A DNA stretch of 64,000 bases, from contig NZ_JAJONA010000001.1 of NCBI RefSeq assembly GCF_024699985.1, positions 372,001-436,000 on the forward strand. The letters are read 5' to 3'. This document shows, one piece after another, positions 1 to 13,361 of the stretch. The DNA is from Phenylobacterium sp. J367 (lineage in GTDB: Bacteria; Pseudomonadota; Alphaproteobacteria; Caulobacterales; Caulobacteraceae). The position numbers and the translations under genes are program-made. The notes beneath the pieces are model-generated. The model saw only the letters and a list, made by a program, of their open reading frames with translations, did no database searches and had not been told where the DNA came from. Every line of letters starts with the position of its first letter. Position 1 is the stretch's first letter.

Positions 1-643
1 GAGGTAGCAGCGGATCATCCCTTCGCCGAGCCGCGCCTGCCACGGTCGACGAAGCCGTCGGCGTCGGCGATCTCGGCGCAGCGGGCCGCAAGGAAGGCGT
101 CGAGGTCCATGGCCTGTGGCGGCGCGCCGCACGCCGCCGCCATCACCTCGACCTCGCCGCCGCCGATCCGCTCGATGCGCCACACCCCGCCGCCGCCATT
201 GCCGCGGTTGGGCTTGAGCACGCGTGGTTCGCTAGCGAGGCGCCGCGGCAAGTCTTTGCGCAGGGCCGCTTCGCTCGGGCATGCCCAGGCGTCGCCGCTC
301 CAGCCGAGCGCGCGGGTGGTCACCAGCACCGACTTCACCCCAAGGCGGTCGATCACGTCGGGATGGGCGCCGACCTGCATACCCTGCGCGGCCGCCTCCC
401 GCAGGAGGGCGTCGAGCGCGTGACGGCGGCGGCCGTCCTGCACGGGGTTCACCCACACGAGGGCGGCCTGGCAGGTCGCGAGTTCCGAGCGGAAATCAAC
501 GAGGCGATCCTCGTCGTAGCGACATCCGACGGGCTCGAGGCCCTCGGCGCGCAGGCCTGGGCGACGGCGGCGAAGCGCCCCCAGCCGGGATCGGCCACGG
601 CGTCGCGGGTGACGATGGCGACGCGGGTCGACGTGTTGGACAT
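1..643 (-). CDS. Cj0069-family ATP-grasp-like protein (3' end outside the window, two frameshifts)
   Basis: The reading starts at ATG 643 with MSNTSTRVAIVTRDAV. It continues in a second frame after a likely missing C near 561-566, and shifts again near 40-45, where the in-frame continuation reads RPWQARLGEGMIRCYL and runs off the left edge. The conserved blocks WVNPVQDGR, AHPDVIDRLGVKSVL and PRVLKPNRGNGGGGVWR match the Cj0069 family, which resembles ATP-grasp ligases; no reaction is established for it. It lies downstream of the metal-efflux genes on the same strand but 178 bp away, so it may be a separate unit. Family assignment is from remembered motifs. The two breaks look like sequencing indels rather than real decay. 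Confidence 0.6.
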
Positions 644-821
644 GACAATCCTCCGTCGTTCCGACCTTCGGAAGCGGGCGCAAACGACCCTGCCCCGAAG
701 ATCGAGGTCAGGGCAGCGCTTGGACGGAGACCGTCTGGGTGCCGGGCGTCTGCCGTGGCCCGGAGACGGAACGCTAGGCCTGCCGCGGCCGCCCCGCAAG
801 CCGCGATCGGGGTTTCGCCGG

Positions 822-1505
822 CTAGGGCGTTAGCTTCAGGGCGGACGTCGCGTTCGGCCGGGCCTGGGCCGCCGGGACGTTGGCGACCACGCTCGCCTCG
901 TTGCCGGGCTGACCGCCGGGCACGAGCTCGTAGAAGCCTGCGAGCTTCAGGCGGACGACCACCGTCTTCTCGGCGCTGTTCTGGAACAGCCAGCCTTGAA
1001 TGCCGTCGAAGGGCGCGACCACCGAGCCCTCTTGCTTCACCCCCGCCCCCTTGCGGAACTGGGAGACGGTCATGGCTTCGCCCTGGGCCGGCGTGGTGTG
1101 ACCGTGCTGGTCGAAGAAGAGGTCGTCAGGCCGATCGGCGCCCGTCGCCGTCCAGCTGTAGGTCAGCACCGCGCCCTTCTTCATCCGGACCTTGTACTCG
1201 AGCTCGGAGAACTCGGCGCCGGTCATGAAGCCGCCGAGCGGGATCTCGACCACGTCTTCGCGGAACGGGATGTCGTATTCGCGCGCCGCCGGCCCAGCCC
1301 CGTCGTTCACGTCGGCCATCTTCTCCTCCGGCGCCCAGAGCCGGGCGAGACCCGACAGACGGCCGAGGCCGAGCGGGTCACGGTTGAACTCGGCTGGCAG
1401 GATCGCGCCAAAGACGATGAGGATCGCCACGACGAGGGCGCCGAGGGTGGCGACGATCAGCCGGCCGCGCGGCATGGGTCGCGTGGCCTGTTCGTTCGTG
1501 CTCAT
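822..1505 (-). CDS. Transmembrane anchor protein of metal-resistance clusters
   Basis: This 227-residue protein has a short basic N-terminus, one clear transmembrane helix at about residues 16-35 (RLIVATLGALVVAILIVFG), and a long C-terminal domain outside the membrane. Proteins of this layout are found directly beside HupE/UreJ-type genes in nickel/cobalt resistance regions and are annotated only as transmembrane anchor proteins; their function is unknown. Its start overlaps the end of the HupE gene by 4 bp (ATGA), so the two are translationally coupled. A role as partner or accessory of the HupE-like protein is inferred from this coupling. Confidence 0.65.
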   Translation of the reverse strand: MSTNEQATRPMPRGRLIVATLGALVVAILIVFGAILPAEFNRDPLGLGRLSGLARLWAPEEKMADVNDGAGPAAREYDIPFREDVVEIPLGGFMTGAEFSELEYKVRMKKGAVLTYSWTATGADRPDDLFFDQHGHTTPAQGEAMTVSQFRKGAGVKQEGSVVAPFDGIQGWLFQNSAEKTVVVRLKLAGFYELVPGGQPGNEASVVANVPAAQARPNATSALKLTP

Positions 1506-2224
1506 CCGACGGGTCCTCCGAAGACGTAGCCTGCGATCTGCTGCCCGGCGAGGACGAAGCCCGCCAGCATGAGCAGCACGTTGGCGCCCTGGGCGGTCGG
1601 CTCGAAGGCGCGGGTGCGCCGCCAGAGCGTCATCAGGGCCAGGATCAGGGTGAGGGCCACCACCTGGCCGATCTCGACGCCGATGTTGAACGACACGAGA
1701 TTGGTCAAGAGGCCCTGGGGCTGGAGATCGAGCGCCTGCAGCTTGGTGGCCAGGCCGAAGCCGTGGATCAGGCCGAAGCCCAGCACGGCGGCCCTGTTGT
1801 CCGGCTGGACGCCGAACATCGTGCGGAAGCCGCCGAAGTTGTCGAACGCCTTGTAGGCCACCGAGAGTCCGATCACCGCATCCACGAGGTGCGGGTCCGC
1901 CTGGATGTCGAAGAACACGCCGGCCAGCAGGGTCAGTGAATGGCCGAGCGAGAACAGGCTGACGTAAAGCGCGATCTGCCGGAGCCGGAACAGGAAGAAG
2001 ATCACGCCGACCAGGAACAGCAGGTGGTCGTAACCCGTGACCATGTGCTTAGCGCCGAGGTAGGCGAAGGGCAGCGGATCAGGCCCCTGGGTCGCGGCGA
2101 CGAACGCCGCGTCCGTCCCGCCGATATTGTGCGCCAGGGCGGGCGCCGCCGACGCCACAAGCGCCATGCCGGCCAGCACCGCAAGGCCTAGGGCAAGGGT
2201 TGCACGAACACTCATGCGGGACAT
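1502..2224 (-). CDS. HupE/UreJ-type membrane protein, probable Ni/Co transporter
   Basis: The 240-residue protein starts with a signal-like segment ending ASAAPALA and has about six further hydrophobic helices. It carries the HupE/UreJ-2 signatures KHMVTGYDHLLFLVGV, SLGHSLTLL and GLIHGFGLA, with the membrane-embedded His and Asp residues expected for nickel or cobalt handling. It is coupled to the anchor gene downstream and sits 45 bp after the MFS gene in the same direction. Two start codons are possible (2224 and 2215). HupE proteins take up nickel for hydrogenase or urease. No such enzyme is seen here, so in this cluster the protein is more likely part of metal homeostasis or resistance. 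Confidence 0.75.
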   Translation of the reverse strand: MSRMSVRATLALGLAVLAGMALVASAAPALAHNIGGTDAAFVAATQGPDPLPFAYLGAKHMVTGYDHLLFLVGVIFFLFRLRQIALYVSLFSLGHSLTLLAGVFFDIQADPHLVDAVIGLSVAYKAFDNFGGFRTMFGVQPDNRAAVLGFGLIHGFGLATKLQALDLQPQGLLTNLVSFNIGVEIGQVVALTLILALMTLWRRTRAFEPTAQGANVLLMLAGFVLAGQQIAGYVFGGPVG

Positions 2225-2269
2225 CTAGCAGCGAAGCTTGGCCGTGCGTGTTTCCGCCCGGTCATACCG

Positions 2270-3589
2270 TCACCTCGGCCATGCGGTGTGCAGGTCGTCG
2301 ATGACGAAGGCGTGGCTGTGGTGCGGCCCGCCCTGCAGGTGCGGATGGTCCGGCGGTAAGTCGTCATGGCTGTGTGGCACGACCTCCGGATCGGATTTCG
2401 GCCAGAGGACAAGGGCGCAGACAACTCCCATCGCCGCCACGCCAGCGAGGGTGAGCATCGTCCAGCCCAGGCCGAAGCGCGCGCCGAACTGGCCGGCGAT
2501 CAGGTAGGTGGCCAGCCAGCAGGCGTGCGACAGGGCGAACTGGGCGGCGAAGACGGCGCTCCGGTCCTCCGCGCTGGCCGAGCGGCGCAGGAGCCGGCCT
2601 GAGGGGGTGAGCGTCGCCGAATAGCCGACGCCCATCACAGCCCAGCCGAGCAGTAACCCCCACCACGGATCGACAAGCGGCGTGAAGGTCTGCGCCGCCA
2701 TGACCAACAGCGAGACGGTCAGCAGGAGGGAGGCCGTCAGCATCACCGGACGGTCGTCGAGACGCTCCAGCGCCCGGGGCAGCATCAGGGCCGCCGCCAT
2801 CGAGCCGCCGCCGAACGCGGCGAGCGCGATCGCCACGTCGTTCTCCCCCGGCCAAGGCCGGTGCGGACGTAGACGACGGTGTTGACGATCACCATGGCGC
2901 CGGCCGCAGCCGCGGTCAGGTTGAGGGGCCAGCAGGCCGCGAAGCCGCGGCGTCGCCAGGTAGATGCGGGTCCCCCGGGTCGTGCGGGCATAGATCCCGC
3001 CGGTCCGCGGCGCGGGCTTCGGCTGCGGAACGGCCACGGAGACCACGAGCGCGGCCGAGGCCAGGAAGCCGATCACCGTGCCGCCGAACAGGCCGTGGAA
3101 GCTGATGACCCCCAGCAGGGCGGCGGCCAGCATCGGGCTGACCAGGCTCTCCATGTCGTAGGCCAGCCGCGACAGCGACAGGGCCCGTGTGTAGTCCCGC
3201 TCGTCCGGCAGGATGTCGGGAATGGTCGCCTGGAAGGTCGGGGTGAACGCCGCCGACGCCGACTGCAGGAGGAAGATTAGCAGATAGACTTGCCAGACCT
3301 CGGTCACGAACGGCAGCAGCACGGCCACCGCCGCGCGCACCAGATCCATGGCCACCAGGAAGGCCCGCCGCGGCAGCCGGTCGACGAAGGCGTTCACCAC
3401 CGGCCCGACCCCGATGTAGGCGACCATCTTGATGGCCAGCGCGCCGCCCAGCACGGCGCCGGCGTCCGCGCCGGCGATGTCATAGGCCAGCAGGCCGAGC
3501 GCGACCGTGGCGAGGCCCGTCCCAACGAGGGCGATCACCTGGGCCAGGAAGAGGTGGCGGTAGGTTCGGTCGGCGAGGACGCTGAGCAT
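2270..3589 (-). CDS. NreB-like MFS metal exporter with His-rich C-terminus (two compensating frameshifts)
   Basis: The 439-residue reading is a 12-helix major-facilitator protein. Its C-terminal tail is His-rich (SHDDLPPDHPHLQGG then HHSH), as in the nickel exporter NreB. A stretch of about 26 residues in the middle is out of frame. Removing one base from the G run at 2925-2928 and adding one to the C run at 2845-2849 restores a good helix (LNLTAAAAGAMVIVNTVVYV). The two indels cancel, so the ends are correct but the central helix is garbled. The gene follows czcA after an 88-bp gap containing a hairpin. Nickel specificity is inferred from the tail and the neighbours. Confidence 0.7.
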   Translation of the reverse strand: MLSVLADRTYRHLFLAQVIALVGTGLATVALGLLAYDIAGADAGAVLGGALAIKMVAYIGVGPVVNAFVDRLPRRAFLVAMDLVRAAVAVLLPFVTEVWQVYLLIFLLQSASAAFTPTFQATIPDILPDERDYTRALSLSRLAYDMESLVSPMLAAALLGVISFHGLFGGTVIGFLASAALVVSVAVPQPKPAPRTGGIYARTTRGTRIYLATPRLRGLLAPQPDRGCGRRHGDRQHRRLRPHRPWPGENDVAIALAAFGGGSMAAALMLPRALERLDDRPVMLTASLLLTVSLLVMAAQTFTPLVDPWWGLLLGWAVMGVGYSATLTPSGRLLRRSASAEDRSAVFAAQFALSHACWLATYLIAGQFGARFGLGWTMLTLAGVAAMGVVCALVLWPKSDPEVVPHSHDDLPPDHPHLQGGPHHSHAFVIDDLHTAWPR

Positions 3590-3625
3590 CGACGAACTCT
3601 CGGCTAGCTGTCGGTCGGAAGGAAC

Positions 3626-3652
3626 GGCGGCCGCCCGCGAGGGGCGGCCGCC
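3626..3652 (-). terminator. Strong GC hairpin between czcA and the MFS gene
   Basis: Two copies of GGCGGCCGCC at 3626-3635 and 3643-3652 form a 10-bp stem with a 7-nt loop just after the czcA stop codon. No T-run follows, so it may act as an attenuator or mRNA-stabilising structure rather than a full terminator. Confidence 0.4.
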
Positions 3653-3677
3653 TGGGCGGCGTGAAGGGGATGGCGTC

Positions 3678-8136
<4,459 letters not shown>

Positions 8137-8137
<1 letters not shown>

Positions 8138-9442
8138 CAGCGACGCTCCGCATTGAGGTTGGACGAGGCGAGCGCCGCGTGGCGCCCGGTGAGGCGGTCG
8201 AGCGCCGCCTGGTCGAGATGGAATTGGCGGAGCACCGCCACGCGGCGGGCCCGGGCGTCCGCGAGGGCGCGCTCGGCGTCGGCGACGTTGGCGTACTGGA
8301 AGCCGCCGCGGTTGAAGCCTTCGCGCACCTGCTCGACGGCCCGGATAGCGCTCGGGATCACCTCCGCGCGAAGCCGTTCCGACTCGGTGGCCGAAGCCGC
8401 CAGCTTGGCGGTCAGGCGGGCGATCTCCCGCTCCTTGACCATCCGTTCGGCGGCGATGTCGACCTCCGCGGCGTTGCGCTCCGCGAGCCCGCTCGATCCC
8501 CGCCTTGTTCGCGTCGTGCACGCGAAGCGGGATGCTGCCGCCGACCACCAGGGCCACGTCGTTGCCGTCGCCGAAGTAACGAATGCCGCCGCGCACCGTG
8601 GGGTCGGTGACCGCGCGCGACTGCTCGACCCGCACGTTGGCCATGGCCACGTCGCGTTCAGCCTCCAGCAGGGCCAGGTCGGCCTGCGACGGAGAGCGGG
8701 GCCCGGACGTCGCGGCCGAGACCGCGAAGAAGGTCTCCAGGTCCAGCGAGAAGGCCGGCGCGCCCGCCCAGAACCGCGCTAGATTCGCCCGGGCGTTCTC
8801 GGCTGCGGACTTCGCCTGATCGCGCTGGATCTCGGCCTCGGCGGTGGTCGCCTCGGCGCGGGAGCCGGCGAACAGCGGATCGCGCGCTGCGCGTACCCGG
8901 CGCATCACGTCCCGCTGGGCGCTATGCGCCGCCACCAGGCGGGCCTCCGCCACCAGCAGCTCGGCCTCCGCGGCCAGCGCCTCCGCATAAGCAACTTGGA
9001 CGTCTCGCAGCATGTCGAGACGGCGCACCTCGCGGCGGCGGCGGACGACCTCAGCGTTGGCGCGCGCCAAGCCCACGCGGGCCTCGCGCTTGCCGCCGCG
9101 CTCCAGGGTCTGCTGGTAGCTGAGGGTCGCCTCGGTGCGGTCGAGCATGGAATAGGCGCCGGAGCCTGCGAAGTTCTCCAGCTCCACGCCGAGCGACGGA
9201 TTGGGCTTCACCCCGGCCTGCCGGACGGCGGCTTCGCCAGCGAGGGTTCGTGCGTCCCATCCGGCCAGGGCGGGATCCGCTGCACTGGCTCGGCTGAGGG
9301 CCTCGGCGAGGTCAAGGGCGACGCCGCTCGCGGGCGTCGGGGATTGCGCGGCGGCCGACGTGGCCCCCACGGCGAGGAACAGGGCGGCGATCAACGCCAG
9401 CCCGGGCCGCGCAAGGGCGCGACCGCAATTACGATGATGCAT
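8137..9442 (-). CDS. czcC: TolC-family outer-membrane channel of the metal pump (one frameshift)
   Basis: The N-terminal part starts at ATG 9442 with a signal peptide ending TSAAAQ, followed by TolC-type repeats (LDLAEALSRASAADPAL, then VGLARANAEVVRRRREV). The frame is lost near 8488-8490, where one extra G is likely. The true C-terminus continues as MVKEREIARLTAKLAA and ends NLNAERR at 8137. Read without correction, the gene would appear as an 854-residue fusion with the adaptor; that fusion is an artefact. Length after correction is about 434 residues, normal for CzcC/CusC. The protein forms the outer-membrane exit duct. Confidence 0.8.
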
Positions 9443-9491
9443 GGTTTCTCTCGAAGCGTGATCGGGCGCGCGGCCGGATCAGCCGCGCGGA

Positions 9492-9923
9492 TTAGGCTCG
9501 GTCAGCGCTTCGGGATTTGGGCGGCCGTTCCACGCCGTATGTCAGCGTCGGCGGCGCACCGCGGTCGCTGGCGACGAGCGGCCGTTCCGCATGGCTGGCG
9601 ACCATATGCTCCAGGACCGGCGTCGGCAGGCTCGCCACCTGCGGACCTTCCGCGTGATGGTGATGCGAGCCGAGGCTGCGGTCATCGTCGCCGTCGGCCT
9701 CTGCCGCGGGATCATCGTGGTCGTGGTCGGCGTCATGATGATGGTCGTGCGGATCGTTTGCGACCGTCGCCTTCTCGATGGCCGGATCGGCGTGTGCGAT
9801 CGCGAGGCCATGCTGCACGTCGTTCACCGCCGCCTGCGCCCGCTGTAGGGATACGACGGCGCACAGGGCCAGCAACAGCATGGCCATGAACACCCGCACG
9901 GTCCTGAGGCGCAGTGACGTCAT
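9492..9923 (-). CDS. His-rich periplasmic protein, first gene of the metal operon
   Basis: The 143-residue protein has a signal peptide (FMAMLLLALCAVVSLQRAQA) and a middle region dense in His and Asp (HDHHHDADHDHDD and SHHHHAEG), which should bind metal ions in the periplasm. It lies 49 bp upstream of czcC on the same strand and is probably the first gene transcribed. No named family is recognised. Small His-rich periplasmic proteins often accompany czc/ncc pumps as metal buffers or sensors, and that role is inferred here. The C-terminal third has no obvious motif. Confidence 0.6.
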   Translation of the reverse strand: MTSLRLRTVRVFMAMLLLALCAVVSLQRAQAAVNDVQHGLAIAHADPAIEKATVANDPHDHHHDADHDHDDPAAEADGDDDRSLGSHHHHAEGPQVASLPTPVLEHMVASHAERPLVASDRGAPPTLTYGVERPPKSRSADRA

Positions 9924-10266
9924 GAGACTCCCGACGCCTGTCGGTAACCGGGTTTGAGAGGTCCTTCAAGGTGGAGCCATGAGTCACCAGGCCGCTACGC
10001 GCCACCTGACATTGACGGCGCTCCGGAGCAGGCGTTCACAGGCCTCCCACCAGCGCCCCCCGTACGTGCCGCGCTGAATATCTACCGCAGGTGGGCAACG
10101 TAACCTTCCGAAAGAGACTTGTCGGCAGCGCCGCGCAACGACTGCCTCCAGCACTCATGCCGATGTCCGCTCGCCACTGTATGATCGACGATAACTTACA
10201 CAGTTTCTTACACAGATCGCTTGCACGCCCGGAATTCTCGAGCATAATCAATAGGTAAGTAGTGGC
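9924..10266. other. Intergenic region between metal operon and island end
   Basis: This 343-bp stretch has no convincing gene. It must contain the promoter of the leftward metal operon and the inner flank of the attachment site. It is less GC-rich than its surroundings from about 10180 onward. A 71-codon open frame on the minus strand (10036-10251) has no recognisable motif and is judged chance. The direct repeats at 10195-10215 are listed separately. Confidence 0.5.
10195..10215. repeat. Two direct CTTACACAG repeats beside the tRNA fragment
   Basis: CTTACACAG occurs at 10195-10203 and again at 10207-10215, with a 12-bp period, about 55-75 bp inside the proposed island end. Short direct repeats at this distance from an attachment core often bind integrase arms or an excisionase. 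That role is inference. Confidence 0.45.
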
Positions 10267-10270
10267 GTGT

Positions 10271-10327
10271 TAGACTCAAAATCTGCTGTCGAAAGGCGTG
10301 CTGGTTCGAGTCCGGCCTGGGGCACCA
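10271..10327 (+). other. 3' fragment of tRNA-Leu(CAA), attachment-site repeat
   Basis: The sequence contains an anticodon loop CTCAAAA (anticodon CAA), a long variable arm (GCTGTCGAAAGGCGTGC), a perfect T-stem and loop (GCTGG TTCGAGT CCGGC) and the acceptor 3' strand CTGGGGC with ACCA. Upstream there is no D-arm and no matching GCCCCAG 5' acceptor strand, so this is not a complete gene. Such 3' tRNA duplicates mark the end of an element integrated into that tRNA gene. The intact gene should lie at the other, leftward end of the island. Confidence 0.72.
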
Positions 10328-10333
10328 CGGCGT

Positions 10334-10903
10334 TCAGCGCGTCGGGCGCGGGAGCGTCATCCTCGCGAAGAGCCAGCCCGCGACCGCGCCCGCCAGGGTC
10401 GCGGCGGGAGGCGTCATCAGGGCATAGGCCGGCTGGGCGCCCGCCGTGATCTGAAAGCCGCCGATCCAGGCCAGCCCGACAAGGGCCGCCTCCAGCGGCG
10501 GCATGGTTTCCAGCGGGAGCAGGTCGAGTCCCCGGAAGGACAGGCCAATTGCCGCGTGGGCCGCCCCGGCCAGCGCGCCGGCGACCACATAGCCCTTGCG
10601 GCCGGCGCCTCGGCTGCGGGCGAGCGCGAAACCCACGGCGAGGAACGCGAGCGCGCCGGCGAAGCCAAACGGGATGGCGAACAGCGGTGCAAAGAGAAGC
10701 TGGCCGAGGCTGTTCCAGAACCACGCCGCAAGGCCGCCCACCGGGCGGCTCCCGTCCGAAAGCTGCTGCAGCGTCCAGGCGAGGTTCGTGACGATGCTGG
10801 CGAAGGACAGGAGCGCCACAGTGATCGCCGGCGCCGCGACGGCCGCAATCACCGTCGCCCGGGCCCGGACCCATCCTCTCTTCGGGCGGACGTCATGGCT
10901 CAC
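10334..10903 (-). CDS. Small integral membrane protein of unknown function
   Basis: The 189-residue protein is read from GTG 10903, which overlaps the stop codon of the upstream transporter (GTGA). It has about four hydrophobic segments, for example ATVIAAVAAPAITVALLSF, and FAIPFGFAGALAFLAVGFALA. No family is recognised. Because it is translationally coupled to an MFS exporter, it may assist that exporter, but it could equally be an independent membrane protein. Its stop codon is only 7 bp from the proposed island attachment site, so the island abuts this chromosomal gene without cutting it. Confidence 0.55.
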   Translation of the reverse strand: MSHDVRPKRGWVRARATVIAAVAAPAITVALLSFASIVTNLAWTLQQLSDGSRPVGGLAAWFWNSLGQLLFAPLFAIPFGFAGALAFLAVGFALARSRGAGRKGYVVAGALAGAAHAAIGLSFRGLDLLPLETMPPLEAALVGLAWIGGFQITAGAQPAYALMTPPAATLAGAVAGWLFARMTLPRPTR

Positions 10904-12337
10904 GGGCGTCGCCCCGCTTCCCGATCCGCCCCGCCCGAGATCAGCAGCAGCGCGCTGGCCGAGGCCGCCACGCAGGCGCCTGCGCCGACCGCCATGGCGA
11001 GGTGGAACGGCGCGAGCAGCGCCTCGCCCCGGGCGACCAGAACCCCGCCCAGCAGGGCCGTGGCCACCAGCCCGCCGGCCCGGGCCACCGCGCTGTTGAA
11101 GCCGGACGCCGAGCCCGTGTGGCTGGGCTCGACGGAGGTCAGGACGGCGGTGGTCAGCGGCGCGACCGCCGCGCTCATGCCGAGCGCGATCACCGCGATG
11201 CAGGGCAGGACCTCGGTCCAGTAGTCGGCGGCGGGCCCGATCCGCAGCGCCAGCAGGAAGCCCGCCGCCACCACCAGCGGCCCCAGGCCGAGCGGCATCC
11301 GGGAGCCCACGCGGGCGACGAGGCCGCCGGCGAGCGGCGACAGCACCGCCAGGATCAGCGGAAACGGCAGCAGGGCGGGCGCCGGCCGCCGTCCCAGAAT
11401 AGCCGGCCGTCTCGATCAGCAGATACGGGACCAGCACCATCATCCCGCCGAGCGCTCCGTAGAGCGTGAGCGTCAGCAGGGTCAGCCCGATGAAGTCCCG
11501 CGAGGCGAACATGGCGAGCGGCATCATCGCCCGCTCGCCCCGCCTGTGCTCGACGCCGAGGAACGCCACGAACAGCGCGACGCCCGCGGCCACGCCGCCC
11601 AGGGTCACGACGGTCCAGCCGGCCTCGCCGGCTCCGAGGGTCAGTGCCCAGGTGATCAGGCCAAGGCTGAGCGTCGCCAGCACGCCGCCCCGCCAGTCCA
11701 GGGGCTGGTCCGCATCGGGCTTGTCCGGCGGAACCGCCCGGAGCGCCAACAGGACGGCGCCGGCCGCCAGCGGCAGGTTCAGCAGGAAGATCGCCCGCCA
11801 GTCCACCGTGTCGATCAGCCAGCCGCCGAGCACCGGCCCGACCGCCCCGGCCACGGCGCCGGCGGCCGCCCACGTGCCGATCGCCCGCCCCTTGGCCTCG
11901 TCGGTGAAGGCCCCGCCGAGGATCGCCAGGCTGTTGGGCAGCACCATCGCCGCCGCCGCGCCCTGGGCCGCCCGGCCGGCGAGCAGCAGGACAAGGCTGG
12001 GCGCCCAGGCGCAGGCCAGCGAGGCCAGCGCGAAGAGCGTCACGCCCGCGACGAGCAGGCGGCGGCGGCCATATCGGTCCCCCGCCGCCCCGCCCAGCAG
12101 CAGCAGCGCCGAGAGCGGCAGCAGGTAGGCGTTGATCACCCACTGCAGCGCCGCCGGGTCGGCCGCGAAGCTCTTCCCGATAGCCGGCAGGCCGACGTTG
12201 ACCACCGAGCCGTCCACGAACGCCAGGCTGGAGGCCAGCACCGTGGCGGCGAGCACCAGCCTGGGATGTCGCGTCGTCTCACCCGGCCCGCAGGCATGGG
12301 CGGCGGCGAGGTCGCACGACGACGGCAGGGCGGTCAT
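10900..12337 (-). CDS. DHA2-type MFS drug exporter (one frameshift)
   Basis: From ATG 12337 the protein reads as a multidrug MFS transporter with the early motif DGSVVNVGLPAIGKSF, motif A-like GDRYGRRRLL and LPNSLAILGGAF. The frame breaks near 11378-11385 at a CCC run. Removing one C gives GAALLPFPLILAVLSPLAGG and continues to the stop at 10900. The corrected length is about 478 residues. This is shorter than the usual 14-helix DHA2 proteins of about 500 residues but close. It probably exports drugs or other small molecules with proton antiport. The substrate is unknown, and no regulator is adjacent. Confidence 0.75.
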
Positions 12338-12383
12338 GCGTCTTTCTTAAGCGAAGGACCGGAGCCGCCCACCGAAAATCGGC

Positions 12384-13178
12384 TCAGCGGCCGGCGACCG
12401 CCGGGTTCGACTTGCTGAGCAGGATGGTCACCGTGACGCGACGGCCTTCGGCATTGTTCTTCGGCGGGTCGGGATCATCGGCGACCGAGGATTCGCCTAA
12501 CGCCTCGCTTGGCAGAATCTGGCCCGGGCGGATGCCGCAGGACTGGATCAGGTAGTCTCGCACCGCTTTCGCGCGCCTGGCGCTGAGCCGCGCGTTGGCC
12601 GCCGCGTCGCCGACGGGATCGGCGCGACCGACGACCGCAAGGCGGAAGCCGCCGGTCGTGGCCTTGGCCTTCTCCGCCACCGCCTTCAGGTCGGCCTTGC
12701 CTTGGGCGTTGATCGTGGCGCTGCCGCTGGCGAAGAACACCTTGGCGCGGTCGTAGGCGGCGAGCTCGCCGACATTGTCCAGGCGCTTCTCGGCCTCGGC
12801 GAGCCGTTCCTCGGTGCCATACACACCGGCCTGGATCTGCCGGGCGACCCGGAGGTCCTCGTCCTTGAAGGTGATGTCGCTGGCCACCAGATCGCCGCCC
12901 TCGGGGGCCGGCGTCGCCTTGAACTCGATGCGCAGGCCGCGCAGCAGGTCGTCGGGCGTGCGGGTGTCGCGGCGCAGGCCAAGCCCCTGCTGCCGCTCGA
13001 TCTTGGTGCCGGGGCCGACCCGCACCGTCTTGTCGCCCTCGGCCGTCCGGACGACGATCTTTCCGGCCTCGCTAGCGATGATCGAGCCCTTGTATTCGGC
13101 CGCCTGGCCCAGCGCGATGAGCGGCGCCGCCACGAGCGCGGCGGCCAGTCCCGCCAGTCTCCATCCATATCTCGTCAT
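12384..13178 (-). CDS. OmpA-family protein
   Basis: This 264-residue protein has a signal peptide (RLAGLAAALVAAPLIALGQA), an N-terminal domain of about 120 residues built of beta-like repeats (GSIIASEAGKIVVRTAEGD), and a C-terminal OmpA peptidoglycan-binding domain (VFFASGSATINAQGKADL and SARRAKAVRDYLIQSCGI). It is probably a periplasmic or outer-membrane protein that holds peptidoglycan. ATG 13178 is chosen because it starts the signal peptide; a longer reading upstream is out of character. It is transcribed away from feoA, with 183 bp between. Confidence 0.75.
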   Translation of the reverse strand: MTRYGWRLAGLAAALVAAPLIALGQAAEYKGSIIASEAGKIVVRTAEGDKTVRVGPGTKIERQQGLGLRRDTRTPDDLLRGLRIEFKATPAPEGGDLVASDITFKDEDLRVARQIQAGVYGTEERLAEAEKRLDNVGELAAYDRAKVFFASGSATINAQGKADLKAVAEKAKATTGGFRLAVVGRADPVGDAAANARLSARRAKAVRDYLIQSCGIRPGQILPSEALGESSVADDPDPPKNNAEGRRVTVTILLSKSNPAVAGR

Positions 13179-13320
13179 AGCCCCACCCTCGTTGCGCCCA
13201 ACTCGGCGCAACCCTCTCATCGCGCGCCGGGCCGCCCCATCGGGATTCCCCTGAGGCCTGCGGCGCCGGCGCCGAGGCGCCGCGACGCGGCGCCTTGCGC
13301 GTGGACGCGGGGATGCGCAC

Positions 13321-13342
13321 CTGATAATCGTTCGCAAGAACG
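13321..13342 (+). promoter_or_regulatory. Possible Fur box upstream of feoA
   Basis: CTGATAATCGTTCGCAAGAA lies about 20-40 bp before the feoA start codon. The AT-rich GATAAT core with TTCGCA resembles Fur-controlled sites of alphaproteobacteria, and feoAB is a classic Fur target. The match is by eye only. Confidence 0.35.
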
Positions 13343-13361
13343 AGTCCGGGGTCAGTACGGA

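Noticed and set aside
10036..10251. A 71-codon frame in the island-end intergenic region
   Set aside because: It has no recognisable motif, no ribosome-binding site, and lies in the probable promoter and attachment region.
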